From positions 1-44,420 of the forward strand of contig JAJYEK010000021.1 of the NCBI GenBank assembly GCA_021785795.1: a stretch of 44,420 nucleotides of DNA. Direction: 5' to 3'. Under the pieces are notes generated by a model, which saw nothing but the letters and a program-made list of their open reading frames with translations, ran no database searches and had not been told where the DNA came from. Source of the stretch: Pseudomonadota bacterium (GTDB lineage Bacteria; Pseudomonadota; Gammaproteobacteria; Acidiferrobacterales; UBA6901). The position numbers and the translations under genes are program-made. Of the stretch, positions 1 to 11,173 are shown in pieces. Positions within the stretch are counted from its first letter, which is position 1, and every line of letters starts with the position of its first letter.

Positions 1-248
1 CGCAACAGGGCATGAACGAAGGCAATAAACGCCCGATCGACCGCCTTGCGGATGTCCGCACGCAGGCGGTTGCCCTGCTCCAGTTGTGCATGCAGGACCG
101 CACCGTCCGTTGTCTGGCGCAATGTGCTGGCGAGCACCAGGAGCGTGCGGATCCAGTCCGATTCGTCGGGTGGTATTGGACCGGCTGTCAGAAAGCCCCC
201 TAATTTTGTACGGAGCGTGCCGAATTGGCATGATCCGCAAAGGAAAAT
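1..248 (-). CDS. Possible 5' part of an unidentified gene running off the left edge
   Basis: One minus-strand frame is open from a stop at 249-251 to the window edge. It reads as a plausible mostly helical, arginine/leucine-rich sequence, including PPDESDWIRTLL and VDRAFIAFVHALL. There is no ATG; a GTG at 135-137 or a CTG further upstream would have to serve as start, and neither has a clear ribosome binding site. Codon third positions are GC-rich, but so are those of the competing plus-strand frame at 12-203. I do not recognise a family, and the stretch may be non-coding. Confidence 0.22.
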   Translation of the reverse strand, partial: MFLCGSCQFGTLRTKLGGFLTAGPIPPDESDWIRTLLVLASTLRQTTDGAVLHAQLEQGNRLRADIRKAVDRAFIAFVHALL

Positions 249-371
249 TTACCTTTCAGGAAGGAAAATAACAATTGTCACAGAAACTGAACAGCCGGTT
301 CCCACGGCTGACCTAGCGGGCATGGCTTGATGGCATGGCAGTCTGCCCACCGGCCGCCATGGGCGAGGGCG

Positions 372-377
372 TACACT
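372..377 (+). promoter_or_regulatory. Candidate -10 box (TACACT) for the DUF502 gene
   Basis: TACACT lies 38 bases before the chosen ATG and would give a short leader of about 30 bases. No good -35 box is seen 16-18 bases upstream, so this rests on the -10 resemblance alone. Confidence 0.25.
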
Positions 378-415
378 ATGCACGATCGGAAAATAAACTC
401 CAGGAGATCCGCGAC

Positions 416-1009
416 ATGAAAGGCCTGAGCAAGACGTTTCTCACCGGACTGGCGGCAATATTGCCGATTGCCGTCACCCTTTTTGTGCTGATACGGCTGG
501 CCTCCTGGGCAGAATCGATCCTGGGCGCGGGCATCGAGCTGGTGTTGCCCCATGGCATGTATCACGTAGGCATGGGCATGGCCGCGGGAATTTTGTTGGT
601 ATTCATGCTGGGTGTCCTGATGCGAGTCTTCGTGGTACGGCGTCTGTTCGGCTGGGGGGAGGACATCCTGAGCCGGATCCCGCTGGTCAAGGTGATTTAT
701 GGATCCGTCCGCGACCTCATGGGCTTCTTCTCCGGAGGCCAGACACGGGGCTTCAGTCATGTGGTACTGGTGAATCTGGGACAGACGAACCTGACCGCGC
801 TAGGTTTCGTTACCCGCGAAGACTTCACGGGATTCCCGCAGGGCCTGAGCAGTGAGGATATCGTGGCGGTTTATATACCACTGAGTTACCAGATCGGCGG
901 GCACATGGTGCTCGTCCCGCGTGCCGCTATCAAGCCGCTGTCCATGTCGATGCAGGACGCAATGCGCTTCGCGATTACCGCAGGCATGACCTCCAACCTG
1001 CCATCCTGA
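416..1009 (+). CDS. DUF502 family inner-membrane protein
   Basis: This is a 197-residue protein of the DUF502 family, whose bacterial function is not established; plant relatives are the LIKE-COV proteins. Two hydrophobic segments are visible, about residues 9-31 and 50-72. They are followed by the family's conserved IPLVKVIYGSVRD stretch and a soluble C-terminal part. I chose the ATG at 416 because CAGGAG lies nine bases upstream and the protein then begins MKGLSKTFLTG, typical of the family. The open frame extends upstream to 335, but that part resembles nothing. The gene converges on mdh with a ten-base gap. Confidence 0.9.
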   Translation: MKGLSKTFLTGLAAILPIAVTLFVLIRLASWAESILGAGIELVLPHGMYHVGMGMAAGILLVFMLGVLMRVFVVRRLFGWGEDILSRIPLVKVIYGSVRDLMGFFSGGQTRGFSHVVLVNLGQTNLTALGFVTREDFTGFPQGLSSEDIVAVYIPLSYQIGGHMVLVPRAAIKPLSMSMQDAMRFAITAGMTSNLPS

Positions 1010-1019
1010 AGGCGGCGCG

Positions 1020-1949
1020 TCAGCCCAGCTGGAGGCGTGCAAGGTCCGCGCGGACGTTCTCTGCCGAACGGCTGAATTGAGCGGATTCATCCTGGTTGAG
1101 TTCCAGTTCCACCACTTGCTCCATGCCGTTGCTGCCCAGGATGACGGGCACGCCCATGCATATCCCATGCTGGTGGTATTCCCCATCGAGGATAGCCACG
1201 CACGGCAGGATTCGCCGGCGCCCGTGCTGAATGGCGTCGACCATTGTTGCCACTGCCGCCGCAGGGGCGTCATAGGCGCTGCTGGTTTTGCGCAGAGCCA
1301 GGATTTCGGCGCCACCCTGCCGCGTGCGTTCAACGACACGAGTCATGGTCTTTGCATCCAGGAAGCGGCTTATGGGTATGCCGTTGACGCATGTATACCG
1401 GGGCAGCGGTACCATGGTGTCTCCGTGCCCCCCCAGTACCATCGCGCTGATATCTTTGACCGAAAATCCGGTCTCAATCGCTACAAAACTGGCCATGCGT
1501 GTCGAATCGAGGACGCCGGACAGCCCGAAAACGCGGTTGCGTTGCCAGCCGCTGCGCTTCCATGCCACATAGGTCAGCACGTCGACGGGGTTGGTTACCA
1601 TGAGAATCATCGCCTGTGGTGCCGAGCGCACCGCTTCGTCGACAATCGAGGCGATTACCGGGACATTGACATCCAAGACGTCCGACCGGGACATTCCCGG
1701 CTTGCGCGGCACGCCGGCGGTGATGATGATCAGGTCCGAGCCGGACATGGCGCTGAGTTCGTTATGCCCGGTCAGCTTGGCGTCAAATCCGAAGATCGGT
1801 GCCGACTCCTGTATGTCCAGAGCCGTGCCTTGTGGCATGCCTTCCTTGATGTCAATAAGGGCAATCCGCCGGCACAGCTCCGCCTTGGCGAGATTATGGG
1901 CAGTGGATTCGCCCACCCTCCCCGCGCCTACGATGGTGATCTTGTCCAT
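1020..1949 (-). CDS. mdh: Malate dehydrogenase, LDH-like type
   Basis: This 309-residue enzyme interconverts malate and oxaloacetate with NAD in the TCA cycle. It has the Rossmann glycine motif GAGRVG at residues 8-13, and Asp33 ends the second strand, which favours NAD. Substrate-binding arginines are Arg82, Arg88 (in PRKPGMSR) and Arg151, Asn120 is conserved, and the catalytic pair is Asp148/His175 (GGHGDT). An arginine at 82, where lactate dehydrogenases carry glutamine, supports malate rather than lactate. The subclass is the short LDH-like MDH, not the E. coli type. AAGGAG precedes the ATG. It lies 167 bases downstream of malic enzyme on the same strand. Confidence 0.95.
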   Translation of the reverse strand: MDKITIVGAGRVGESTAHNLAKAELCRRIALIDIKEGMPQGTALDIQESAPIFGFDAKLTGHNELSAMSGSDLIIITAGVPRKPGMSRSDVLDVNVPVIASIVDEAVRSAPQAMILMVTNPVDVLTYVAWKRSGWQRNRVFGLSGVLDSTRMASFVAIETGFSVKDISAMVLGGHGDTMVPLPRYTCVNGIPISRFLDAKTMTRVVERTRQGGAEILALRKTSSAYDAPAAAVATMVDAIQHGRRRILPCVAILDGEYHQHGICMGVPVILGSNGMEQVVELELNQDESAQFSRSAENVRADLARLQLG

Positions 1950-2116
1950 GAGCCGCTCCTTGAGTTATTGGCCATTTCCGCTTCGCGCCTTAGGTACTTG
2001 CTAGTATAGGAGAAGAAGAACGCAGGGAGAGTTCCTGGCCCTGACGCTGCTGGCGATCCGGATTGTGTTCCCGCCTGTCGGGCTTCAAGCCTTGAGCGCA
2101 CCTGCGATGGCGTGGG

Positions 2117-3412
2117 CTATTCCGACGATGCACTCTCGACCTGGCGGAACGGCGTTAACCCGCCCTGCGGTTTGCGGTAATGGGCGGGGAATGGCGCGCG
2201 CGCCACACCCGAGTCGAGGGCCGCCTGGGCGACGGCCGGCGGAACCACCTGAATCAGTCTCGGATCCAGCGGCTTGGGGATGATGTAGTCGGGCCCGTAG
2301 CTCAGGTTCGCCAGCTTGTAGGCTTCGAGCACCTGGGCCGGCACCGGTTCATGGGTCAGGGCGCAAAGCGTTTTCACGGCGGCGATCATCATTGCGCGGT
2401 TAATGGTGCGCGCACGCACGTCCAGGGCTCCGCGAAAAATAAATGGAAACCCCAATACGTTATTGATCTGATTCGGAAAATCAGATCTGCCAGTGGCCAT
2501 GATGAGATCATCCCGGCTGCGGTGTGCAACTTCGGGGCGGATCTCCGGGTCCGGGTTGGACAGGGCGAACACGACGGGCCTTGGAGCCATCGACCGCAGC
2601 ATCTCCGGGGTAACCAGGTTGGCAGCCGACACGCCCACGAACACATCCGCGCCGTGCATGGCATCGGCAAGACTACGTGCGTCGGTGGGGTGCGCAAAAC
2701 GCTGTTTGTAGACGTTCAGGTCATCACGACCGCTGTGGATGACGCCCTTGCTGTCAACCATCAGCATGTTTTCGATCTGCGCACCGAGGGTTTCCAGCAG
2801 GCTCATGGACGTGAGTCCGGCCGCACCTGCGCCCAGACAGACGATTCGTGCTTCCGCCAGCTTTTTGCCCTGAAGCTCGAGAGCGTTGAGCATGCCGGCG
2901 GCAATGATCACCGCCGTGCCGTGCTGGTCGTCATGAAAAACCGGGATATCCAGGAGTTTAATGAGAGCTTCTTCGATCACAAAGCATTCAGGTGCGGCAA
3001 TGTCCTCAAGGTTGATACCCCCGAATGTCGGAGCAATCGACGCCACGGTGCTGATGAATTCCTCGGTCGTCCGCGCTGCGACCTCGATGTCGAATACGTC
3101 AATGCCCGCGAAGTACTTGAACAGCACCGCCTTGCCCTCGAGCACCGGCTTTGCCGCTGCGGGGCCGACGTTTCCCAGGCCCAGCACCGCGGTGCCATCC
3201 GTAATGACCGCAACCAGGTTGCCGCGGTTGGTGTAACGAAACGCAGCCTCGGGGTCATTGGCAATCTCGCGCACCGGTTCTGCCACCCCCGGGGTGTAGG
3301 CCAGAGACAGGTCGTATTGTGAGACGCAGGGTTTGCTCGGGGTAACGCTTAGCTTTCCCGGTATGGGCATTGCGTGATAGTCGAGGGCGGCTTGCTTCAG
3401 GTCGTTATCCAT
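2117..3412 (-). CDS. Malic enzyme, short form without phosphotransacetylase domain
   Basis: This 431-residue protein should decarboxylate malate to pyruvate and CO2 with reduction of NAD(P). The N-terminal malic domain contains SLAYTPGVA with Tyr39, the GLGNVG stretch near 78-83, metal-ligand candidates Glu136/Asp137 in [11 protein letters not shown], and FHDDQHGTA with Asp161/Asp162. The Rossmann domain has GAGAAG at 194-199. The length matches short bacterial malic enzymes; E. coli MaeB has an extra phosphotransacetylase-like half that is absent here. I cannot settle NAD versus NADP preference by eye. With mdh just downstream, the pair links malate to both oxaloacetate and pyruvate. Confidence 0.93.
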   Translation of the reverse strand: MDNDLKQAALDYHAMPIPGKLSVTPSKPCVSQYDLSLAYTPGVAEPVREIANDPEAAFRYTNRGNLVAVITDGTAVLGLGNVGPAAAKPVLEGKAVLFKYFAGIDVFDIEVAARTTEEFISTVASIAPTFGGINLEDIAAPECFVIEEALIKLLDIPVFHDDQHGTAVIIAAGMLNALELQGKKLAEARIVCLGAGAAGLTSMSLLETLGAQIENMLMVDSKGVIHSGRDDLNVYKQRFAHPTDARSLADAMHGADVFVGVSAANLVTPEMLRSMAPRPVVFALSNPDPEIRPEVAHRSRDDLIMATGRSDFPNQINNVLGFPFIFRGALDVRARTINRAMMIAAVKTLCALTHEPVPAQVLEAYKLANLSYGPDYIIPKPLDPRLIQVVPPAVAQAALDSGVARAPFPAHYRKPQGGLTPFRQVESASSE

Positions 3413-3540
3413 GATGTTTCCGATTTAGGCGCCGCAGGATTTGCACCGGCGCCACTCTGGCCTGCCATTCGGTCTGCCGGGGCCTGCCTGGGCCACCGCT
3501 ACCTGTCGCAGGCATGGTTTTGCCGGCAATCGCTCCGGCC

Positions 3541-3570
3541 TAAAGCAAGAAGGCGCCGTTGGGCGCCTTC
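3541..3570 (-). terminator. Rho-independent terminator after rpmE
   Basis: A perfect nine-pair stem, GAAGGCGCC (3549-3557) with GGCGCCTTC (3562-3570), encloses a four-base loop. On the minus strand it is followed by the T-rich run TTGCTTTA. It lies 29 bases past the rpmE stop and before maeB, so it should end the rho/rpmE-side transcript. Confidence 0.75.
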
Positions 3571-3598
3571 CTGGAGCTCGTCAAGAGGAGTCCCACCG

Positions 3599-3811
3599 CT
3601 AGCGCTTCGCGCTCATACCGTACTTCTGCCGGAATTTCTCCACCCGTCCGGCGCTGTCCACAATCTTCTGCTTGCCGGTATAGAAGGGATGGCAGCTAGC
3701 GCAGACTTCAACCTGCAGGTTGTGGCCGAGCGTGGAGCGGGTCGTGAAGGCGTTGCCGCAGACGCAGGTCACCTGGATTTCCTTGTATTCGGGATGTATG
3801 CCGTCTTTCAT
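3599..3811 (-). CDS. rpmE: 50S ribosomal protein L31, zinc-binding form
   Basis: This 70-residue protein sits at the large-subunit central protuberance and bridges the subunits. Cys16, Cys18, Cys37 and Cys40 form the zinc site, so this is the C+ (zinc-containing) paralogue rather than the zinc-free form made under zinc limitation. AAAGG precedes the ATG. It is 85 bases downstream of rho on the same strand and is followed by a strong hairpin terminator. Confidence 0.97.
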   Translation of the reverse strand: MKDGIHPEYKEIQVTCVCGNAFTTRSTLGHNLQVEVCASCHPFYTGKQKIVDSAGRVEKFRQKYGMSAKR

Positions 3812-3896
3812 GGGTTTACCTTTGCTCCGGGCAGGTTAATCAAGACCCCAAGGGCCGAGCATCTTAAGCAAAACTCAGGGGTGACGCAAGCCCGGC

Positions 3897-5153
3897 TCAC
3901 CGCTTCATGGAATCAAAGAATTCGGCGTTGTTCTTGGTCGACCGCATCTTGTCGAGCAGGAATTCGGAGGCTTCCATGTCGTCCATGGGATGTAACAGTT
4001 TGCGCAGGATCCACATCTTCTGCAGCTCTGCCGGTTCGATCAGCAGTTCTTCGCGGCGCGTGCCGGAGCGGTTGATGTTGATGGCCGGGTAAACCCGCTT
4101 TTCCGAAAGCCTGCGATCAAGGTGGATCTCCATGTTGCCCGTGCCCTTGAACTCTTCGTAGATGACGTCGTCCATCTTGGAGCCGGTCTCGATCAGCGCC
4201 GTTGCCAGGATAGTCAGGCTGCCGCCCTCTTCGATGTTGCGTGCCGCACCAAAGAACCGCTTTGGACGCTGTAGTGCATTGGCATCGACGCCGCCGGTGA
4301 GCACCTTTCCGGAGGCCGGCACAACCGTGTTGTAGGCTCGGGCCAGGCGCGTGATCGAATCAAGCAGGATGACCACGTCCCGTTTGTGCTCCACCAGCCG
4401 TTTAGCCTTCTCGATCACCATTTCAGCGACCTGTACGTGACGCGTTGCAGGCTCGTCGAACGTCGAGGAAATGACCTCGCCCCGGACCGAGCGTTGCATT
4501 TCGGTGACCTCTTCCGGGCGCTCGTCGATCAGCAGCACGATCAGCACGCATTCGGGATGGTTGGCGGTAATGGAATGGGCGATATTTTGCAGCATGACCG
4601 TCTTGCCGCTCTTGGGCGACGAGACGATCAGGCCGCGCTGTCCCATACCTATGGGAGCGATCAAGTCGATGACCCGTCCGGTAAGGGCTTCGCTCGCCGT
4701 ACTGTCGCGTTCGAGCTTGAGCCGGCGATTCGGATGCAGCGGCGTCAGGTTTTCGAACAGTACCTTGTTCTTGGCTTCCTCCGGAGACTGGTAGTTGACC
4801 TGATCTACCTTGAGCAGCGCAAAGTAGCGTTCCGACTCCTTGGGCGGTCGGATGGTGCCGCTAACTGTGTCGCCGGTACGCAGGTTGAAGCGTCGGATCT
4901 GGGATGGAGAAACATAGATGTCGTCGGGGCCGGCCAGGTAGGAACTATCGGCCGACCGCAGGAACCCGAACCCGTCCTGCAGGATCTCAACCACCCCTTC
5001 GCCGGTGATGTCCTCCCCCTTTTTTGCCTGGGCCTTGAGCAGCGCGAAGATCAGATCCTGCTTGCGTAGACGGCTGCCACCTTCCAGGTCCATGGCCGTT
5101 GCCATGTCGACCAGCTCGGTAGCGGGTTTCTTCTTCAGTTCGGAAAGGTTCAT
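3897..5153 (-). CDS. rho: Transcription termination factor Rho
   Basis: This is a hexameric RNA-dependent ATPase that releases transcripts. The 418-residue protein closely follows E. coli Rho. An N-terminal RNA-binding domain includes [14 protein letters not shown], the Walker A segment is at about 174-185 (SPKSGKT, Lys181 and Lys184), [15 protein letters not shown] follows, and the Q/R loop region is present. The ATG at 5153 begins [10 protein letters not shown] as in E. coli; the frame stays open to 5189, but that extension has no counterpart. The order trxA then rho matches E. coli. The upstream leader (5154-5335) is long and AT-rich, in keeping with the known autogenous control of rho. 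Confidence 0.98.
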   Translation of the reverse strand: MNLSELKKKPATELVDMATAMDLEGGSRLRKQDLIFALLKAQAKKGEDITGEGVVEILQDGFGFLRSADSSYLAGPDDIYVSPSQIRRFNLRTGDTVSGTIRPPKESERYFALLKVDQVNYQSPEEAKNKVLFENLTPLHPNRRLKLERDSTASEALTGRVIDLIAPIGMGQRGLIVSSPKSGKTVMLQNIAHSITANHPECVLIVLLIDERPEEVTEMQRSVRGEVISSTFDEPATRHVQVAEMVIEKAKRLVEHKRDVVILLDSITRLARAYNTVVPASGKVLTGGVDANALQRPKRFFGAARNIEEGGSLTILATALIETGSKMDDVIYEEFKGTGNMEIHLDRRLSEKRVYPAININRSGTRREELLIEPAELQKMWILRKLLHPMDDMEASEFLLDKMRSTKNNAEFFDSMKR

Positions 5154-5335
5154 AATTCTTTGGGTCGGATCGGTGGCGGCTGGGTACATAGGGAGGGAAC
5201 AGGACGGGCTTGCCCACGGGGCAGCCCTATGGGTTAAAGAAAAAGAGCTTGGACCTGACTAATCGGAATTGGAAAACTCAAAAAAGGAATTTTTCGATTC
5301 TTAGAAAGCCACCTTACCACCTGTTTCGGCCGCCG
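5154..5335 (-). promoter_or_regulatory. rho leader region
   Basis: These 182 bases lie between the trxA stop and the rho start and are distinctly AT-rich around 5240-5310. In E. coli the same place holds the rho promoter, the RhoL leader ORF and Rho-dependent attenuation sites. I see no convincing leader ORF or strong -35/-10 pair here. A weak GAAT/ATTC hairpin followed by six T on the minus strand lies near 5281-5302. Confidence 0.35.
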
Positions 5336-5662
5336 TCAAAGGTTGCCGTCAATGAATGCCGACAGCTGCGATTTGGAAACTGCGCCAACCTTGGTGGCTT
5401 CCACGCTGCCGTTCTTAAACAGCATCAGCGTCGGAATGCCGCGGATGCCGTATTTCGGCGGTGTCGCGGGATTTTCGTCGATGTTGAGCTTGGTGATCTT
5501 GAGCTTTCCTGCGTACTCTCCCGAGATTTCTTCGAGCACGGGCGCGATCATTTTGCAGGGCCCGCACCATTCGGCCCAGAAATCGACCAGAACCGGTCCC
5601 GGCGCCTTGAGTACTTCCTGCTCAAAGGAGCTGTCCGTAACGTGACTGATGCTCTGACTCAT
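5336..5662 (-). CDS. trxA: Thioredoxin
   Basis: This 108-residue cytoplasmic thioredoxin reduces protein disulfides, including ribonucleotide reductase and PAPS reductase. The active site WCGPC is at residues 32-36 and the cis-proline at Pro77 (GIPTLML). Length and motif match TrxA. GGAG precedes the ATG at a normal distance. It is divergent from rhlB and followed by rho, the arrangement known from E. coli. Confidence 0.97.
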   Translation of the reverse strand: MSQSISHVTDSSFEQEVLKAPGPVLVDFWAEWCGPCKMIAPVLEEISGEYAGKLKITKLNIDENPATPPKYGIRGIPTLMLFKNGSVEATKVGAVSKSQLSAFIDGNL

Positions 5663-5862
5663 GGTCGCTTATCTCCGAAATGACTGTGGGATGGGTGGCC
5701 GAACGGTGGCTGACATTCCATTGCCGTACGACTAGCCGCATATTTTGAGCGGATTAGCCCTGCGATTGCAAGGATGGAGCGGGAATTCCGCAGTTTCAAG
5801 CCAAGTTCTGAAGTTTCAGTGCCCAAAGCGAGCATTTCCTGTTATCCTTGATACACTTTCCG

Positions 5863-7290
5863 ATGAGCACACAACACCTTACCGACCGGAGATTTGCCGA
5901 CCTGAGCCTGGCGGAGCCCCTGCTGCGCGGAGTCCGCGATCTCGGATTTGAGTACTGCACCCCTATCCAGGCGGCCGCCCTGCCGCTGGCGCTGGCGGGC
6001 CGTGATGTTGCCGGCCAGGCCCAGACAGGTACCGGCAAGACAGCAGCATTCCTGCTGGCCGCATTCAGCCACCTCCTGACCCATCCGTCGCTCCCGAGCC
6101 GGCGCCCTGATCAGCCGCGGGTAGTGATTCTTGCGCCCACCCGCGAGCTTGCCATACAGATTCACAAAGATGCGGAATTGCTGGGGGCGCACACCGGCCT
6201 GCGGCTGGTCCTGGTCTACGGCGGGACCGGATACGACTCCCAGCGCCGAGCCCTGGAGCAGGGGGTGGACGTGCTGATCGGAACGCCCGGCCGCATGATT
6301 GATTATTTCAAGCAGCACATCTTCGGACTCGGGGCGGTTCAGGTCATGGTGCTGGATGAAGCAGACCGCATGTTCGACCTCGGATTCATCAAGGACATTC
6401 GTTATCTGCTGCGGCGAATGCCACCGCCTGACCAACGTCTGGGCCTGCTGTTTTCGGCAACTTTGTCCTACCGCGTCACTGAGCTTGCCTATGAACACAT
6501 GAACAATCCGCAGCTCATCAAGATCGAGCCGGACAGGATTACCGCGGACAAGGTGACGGAGCGGATCTACCACACCGCCAACGAGGAAAAAATTCCTTTG
6601 CTTGTCGGCCTGTTGCGGAAAATGGACCCGACGCGCAGCCTAGTGTTCACCAACACCAAGGGTGCGGCGGAGCGGGTACGGGCGTGGCTGTCGGCGAACG
6701 GCTTCAGCGCTGAAGTGCTTTCCGGCGACGTGCCGCAGACCAAGCGTCAGCAGCTGCTGAGCGAATTCCAGGAGGGAAAGCTTCCGATCCTGGTCGCGAC
6801 CGACGTCGCGGCGCGCGGCCTGCATATTCCGGATGTAAGTCACGTATTCAATTTTGATCTGCCGCAGGACTCCGAAGACTACGTGCACCGCATCGGGCGT
6901 ACCGCGCGTGCCGGCGCGAGCGGCGACGCCATCAGCTTCGCCTGCGAAGAGTATGCATTTTCGCTAATGGAAATAGAGCAGTACATCGGACACAAGATTT
7001 CGGTCGCGCGCGTGAGCGACGACCTGCTGCCTGCGCTGGTGCAGCCAGCAGGCTTTTCGGCGCGCCGGCGGGAACATCCGGGCCGTCGGGACGCGCGGAC
7101 GCGCGGACGCGGGGCGGACCGCCCACGGCGGCGAGACGGCGCAAAGCCGGTCAGCGCAGCGCGCGAACAATCGCCGCCGGTCATTGAAGCTGAGGTTCCG
7201 AAGGCGCCACTTGCCGGAACCGAAGCACCGCGGCCGAAGCGCGGCCCGCTGCACCGCCACAGGCACCGGGAGAAGCCGATAATCGGTTGA
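5863..7290 (+). CDS. rhlB: DEAD-box ATP-dependent RNA helicase RhlB
   Basis: This RNA unwindase works in the RNase E degradosome in E. coli. The 475-residue protein has the Q motif (TPIQ, 33-36), [10 protein letters not shown] at 51-60, PTRELA, DEADRM at 165-170, SAT at 198-200, ARGLHIPD and [10 protein letters not shown]. From about residue 400 it becomes an arginine/proline-rich tail, longer than in E. coli and presumably RNA- or partner-binding. I chose the ATG at 5863 because it gives MSTQHLTD, close to E. coli RhlB MSKTHLTE; a TTG 15 bases upstream is also in frame. The position divergent from trxA supports RhlB over other DEAD-box paralogues. Confidence 0.93.
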   Translation: MSTQHLTDRRFADLSLAEPLLRGVRDLGFEYCTPIQAAALPLALAGRDVAGQAQTGTGKTAAFLLAAFSHLLTHPSLPSRRPDQPRVVILAPTRELAIQIHKDAELLGAHTGLRLVLVYGGTGYDSQRRALEQGVDVLIGTPGRMIDYFKQHIFGLGAVQVMVLDEADRMFDLGFIKDIRYLLRRMPPPDQRLGLLFSATLSYRVTELAYEHMNNPQLIKIEPDRITADKVTERIYHTANEEKIPLLVGLLRKMDPTRSLVFTNTKGAAERVRAWLSANGFSAEVLSGDVPQTKRQQLLSEFQEGKLPILVATDVAARGLHIPDVSHVFNFDLPQDSEDYVHRIGRTARAGASGDAISFACEEYAFSLMEIEQYIGHKISVARVSDDLLPALVQPAGFSARRREHPGRRDARTRGRGADRPRRRDGAKPVSAAREQSPPVIEAEVPKAPLAGTEAPRPKRGPLHRHRHREKPIIG

Positions 7291-7528
7291 TTTCGGCGCG
7301 CACTTCAATGCCTGTCCGGGCGAGGTCTGGCGGCGGGGCTCCGGTTCCGCGGCGGTCGAAGTGGGTGGGACGAATTCAGGACTGACCTGCCGTCAACAGA
7401 GCGATCAGCATCCGCAGGCTCGCGGCGGCACCGAGTGCCGCGGGAATTGATCCGGGACGCCGATTTGCGCCGGCACGATGCCCGGGCTTTTTCTACTCAA
7501 CCCAGGGCAATGCTGGTAATGTAATCGC

Positions 7529-8896
7529 ATGTCGCGCGCACGCCTGCTGGTCCTGTGTGTGTTCGTCGCCCTCCCAATCCTTTCCCCGGGGACTGTTCGG
7601 GCATCGGACAGGGTCGTCGTGCAGCTCGACATTCGCGGGTCCATCGGCCCGGCCACCAGCCAGTATGTGCACCGCGGGCTGGCCCGCGCGCGAGCGCTGC
7701 ATGCCGTGCTCGTGGTGCTGCGCATGGATACGCCGGGCGGTCTGGACTTGGCGATGCGCCGAATCATCCGCGACATTCTTGCCTCACCCGTGCCCATTGC
7801 CGGCTTTGTCGCCCCCAGTGGAGCGCGCGCCGCCAGTGCCGGTACTTACATCCTCTATGCCTGCAACATCGCGGCCATGGCGCCTGCTACGAACCTCGGT
7901 GCCGCAACGCCCATAGAGATCGGCATGCTGCCGGGGTCTGGCAAGGGAGCATCGCCCGAGGGCAGCAACGGCGGAAAGTCAGGTGCAGGGGTCCGCGCGC
8001 CGGGCACCGAGACGCGCAAGATCGTCAATGATGCTGCCGCCTACATTCGAAGTCTGGCACAGCTACGGGGGCGCAATGCGGACTGGGCGGTAGAGGCGGT
8101 GCGCCGGGCAGTGAGCTTGCCCGCAGAGGAAGCGCTCAAGATGCGAGTAATCGACCTGATTGCGCGGAACGTTCCCGATTTGCTCGACAAGGTCAACGGG
8201 CGGGAGGTGAGCGTTCCGGGCGGTTCAGTGCTGCTGGATACCGCCGGCGCGCACGTCGTTCGCATCGAACCCGGCTGGAGAAATCGCCTGCTCTCCGTGA
8301 TCACTGACCCCAGCATGGCCTATATTTTGATGTTGCTCGGGATCTACGGCCTGTTTTTCGAGATGTGGCATCCGGGTCTCGTTTTCCCGGGCGTGCTCGG
8401 AGTCATATCTCTGTTGCTGGCCCTGTTCGCCTTTCAGGTTTTGCCGGTGAGTTTTGCAGGATTGGGGTTGATTTTGCTGGGCATTGGCCTGATGGTGGCC
8501 GAGGCGTTTATGCCGAGCTTTGGTGTGCTCGGTCTGGGCGGAGTCGCCGCATTTGTCGTGGGTTCGGTGATGCTGCTGGATACCGCGGCGCCGGGGTTCG
8601 GTCCGTCATGGTGGCTGATCAGCGGCGTCGCGCTGCTCAGCGCGGCATTTTTCATGACCATCGTCAGTCTGGCGCTGAGGGCGCGCAGGCGTCCGGTGGT
8701 TAGTGGGCGCGAGCAGATGATCGGAGCCGTTGGCGAGTCACTTTCTGCGTTCAGGAGTGACGGGCGCGTAAGGGTGCACGGCGAGGAGTGGCAGGCGCAC
8801 ACGCACCAGCCCCTGGTCCGTGGCCAGAAAGTCAAGGTGGTGGGCATGGAGGGTCTGGTGCTGATCGTGGAACCATACGGCGAGGAGGTCGACTAG
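7529..8896 (+). CDS. NfeD-type membrane-bound serine protease (ClpP class)
   Basis: This 455-residue protein has a signal peptide (about 1-25), a periplasmic ClpP-fold protease domain, a block of membrane segments (about 265-385) and a C-terminal NfeD OB-fold domain. TPGG at 68-71 begins the active-site region. Ser103 in SAGTY and Lys164 in ETRKIVNDA match the Ser-Lys dyad of archaeal PH1510-type proteases, which cut stomatin. A low-complexity Gly/Ser insert lies near 135-160. The stomatin-family gene begins two bases after the stop, as expected for the conserved nfeD-stomatin pair. The physiological role in bacteria is only partly known. Confidence 0.92.
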   Translation: MSRARLLVLCVFVALPILSPGTVRASDRVVVQLDIRGSIGPATSQYVHRGLARARALHAVLVVLRMDTPGGLDLAMRRIIRDILASPVPIAGFVAPSGARAASAGTYILYACNIAAMAPATNLGAATPIEIGMLPGSGKGASPEGSNGGKSGAGVRAPGTETRKIVNDAAAYIRSLAQLRGRNADWAVEAVRRAVSLPAEEALKMRVIDLIARNVPDLLDKVNGREVSVPGGSVLLDTAGAHVVRIEPGWRNRLLSVITDPSMAYILMLLGIYGLFFEMWHPGLVFPGVLGVISLLLALFAFQVLPVSFAGLGLILLGIGLMVAEAFMPSFGVLGLGGVAAFVVGSVMLLDTAAPGFGPSWWLISGVALLSAAFFMTIVSLALRARRRPVVSGREQMIGAVGESLSAFRSDGRVRVHGEEWQAHTHQPLVRGQKVKVVGMEGLVLIVEPYGEEVD

Positions 8897-8897
8897 C

Positions 8898-9659
8898 ATG
8901 GAGTTCCTGTCTTTGATCGTCATCGTTTTGGTGGTGCTGGTTTTGCTGCTTTCGGCGCTGCGTGTCCTGCGTGAGTATGAGCGTGGTGTGGTATTTCTGC
9001 TCGGGCGGTTCTGGAAGGTCAAGGGACCGGGCGTGGTCCTCGTGATCCCCGTGATCCAGCAGCTCGTAAAGGTGGATTTGCGCACGATCGTGTTTGAAGT
9101 GCCGCCACAGGACGTAATATCGCGTGATAATGTTTCCGTTAAGGTGAGCGCCGTTGTCTATTTCCGGGTTATCGACCCGCAACGGGCCATCATCCAGGTG
9201 GAAGATTATCAGGCTGCGACCAGCCAGCTCGCGCAAACCACGCTTCGCAGCGTCCTCGGCAAGCACGAACTGGACGAGATGCTGGCCGAGCGCGATAAAC
9301 TCAATATCGACATCCAGAAAATCCTTGATGCCGCAACCGATGCCTGGGGTATCAAGGTCGCGAACGTTGAAATCAAACACGTAGACATCGACAGCGTCCT
9401 GGTTCGTGCCATTTCGCAGCAAGCCGAAGCCGAACGGCAGCGGCGCGCTAAGGTGATTAGCGCCGAAGGCGAATTCCAGGCGGCGGAAAAGCTAGTGCAA
9501 GCGGCGCAGCTCATCAGTCAGAGCCCGCAGGCTCTGCAGCTGCGTTATCTTCAGACCCTGGTGACCATTGCGGGAGACAGGACATCGACCATCGTATTCC
9601 CGCTGCCGGTAGACATACTGACCTCGTTACGCGATAGCCTGCAAAAAGGAAAGGCTTAG
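8898..9659 (+). CDS. Stomatin/slipin-type SPFH domain membrane protein
   Basis: This 253-residue protein has one N-terminal membrane anchor (about 3-22) and an SPFH/band 7 domain (about 25-180, with [14 protein letters not shown] and [13 protein letters not shown]). A helical region, [19 protein letters not shown], probably drives oligomerisation. These proteins form ring-like scaffolds in membrane microdomains and are substrates or partners of the NfeD protease encoded immediately upstream. GAGGAGG at the end of nfeD serves as ribosome binding site, so the two are translated as a unit. It is slipin-like rather than HflK/HflC, judged from length and the lone anchor. Confidence 0.93.
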   Translation: MEFLSLIVIVLVVLVLLLSALRVLREYERGVVFLLGRFWKVKGPGVVLVIPVIQQLVKVDLRTIVFEVPPQDVISRDNVSVKVSAVVYFRVIDPQRAIIQVEDYQAATSQLAQTTLRSVLGKHELDEMLAERDKLNIDIQKILDAATDAWGIKVANVEIKHVDIDSVLVRAISQQAEAERQRRAKVISAEGEFQAAEKLVQAAQLISQSPQALQLRYLQTLVTIAGDRTSTIVFPLPVDILTSLRDSLQKGKA

Positions 9660-9698
9660 CCCGGTCGATGCCTGCGGGCTCCGGGCACATGGTTGCGA

Positions 9699-10622
<924 letters not shown>

Positions 10623-11171
10623 CTAGCCGGGACGCACCAAACGACCGGAGACGGCGTCCCGGATGGGAGTCGGGCGGCGGGCGCCGCCAACTCGGCCGGG
10701 CAACACATAATCGACGAGACTACCGAACCGGCGCCGCACCTCGCGCTCGCTGCGCGCCGGCCGCTGGCCCGCGCGATTGGCGCTCGTGGACACGATAGCC
10801 ATGCGGCAGGCACGGCACAGTGCCGCGGCCTGACGGTGGGCCGTTACCCGCACGGCGATGGACCTTGACCGCCCGGTTATCCAGGAATAGGCGATCCCGG
10901 AACGCGCCGGCACCAGCCAGGTATGAGGCCCCGGCCAGGTCGCGAGCGCGCGCGGCGGAATAGCCCAGACATAGGGGGCCAGCTGCCCTGGATGTGCTGC
11001 GATCAGGATAAATCCCTTGCGAAGGCTACGTTGCTTGATCCGCCGCAGCCGATCGACGGCGCGGCGATTGCGCGGATCGCAGCCCAGTCCGAAAACCGCC
11101 TCGGTCGCGTAGGCCACGATACCCCCAGCGCGGATCGCCGCGACCGCCTGCCGCAGGTTCCCTGCTGGCAC
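10623..11171 (-). CDS. tsaC: Threonylcarbamoyl-AMP synthase, short TsaC type
   Basis: It makes threonylcarbamoyl-AMP from threonine, bicarbonate and ATP for the t6A37 modification of ANN-decoding tRNAs. The 182-residue protein is a single YrdC/Sua5 domain. It carries ATEAVFGLGCDP near the start, KQRSLRKGFILIA, PGPHTWLVPA and STSAN, and lacks the Sua5 C-terminal domain. The start codon is GTG at 11171; AAGGGAA inside the end of purE acts as the ribosome binding site, and only two bases separate the genes. Arginine content is high. Confidence 0.92.
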   Translation of the reverse strand: MPAGNLRQAVAAIRAGGIVAYATEAVFGLGCDPRNRRAVDRLRRIKQRSLRKGFILIAAHPGQLAPYVWAIPPRALATWPGPHTWLVPARSGIAYSWITGRSRSIAVRVTAHRQAAALCRACRMAIVSTSANRAGQRPARSEREVRRRFGSLVDYVLPGRVGGARRPTPIRDAVSGRLVRPG

Positions 11172-11173
11172 CG

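Noticed and set aside
12..203. 63-codon plus frame at the left edge
   Set aside because: Composition rich in Cys and Trp with no motif; the opposite frame is at least as plausible, and neither is well supported.
2180..3322. 380-codon plus frame opposite malic enzyme
   Set aside because: Shadow of the malic enzyme gene with many Arg, His and Gly residues and no motif.
9658..9675. AGCCCG / CGGGCT hairpin between the slipin gene and hemF
   Set aside because: Short stem, no T run; not enough to call a terminator.
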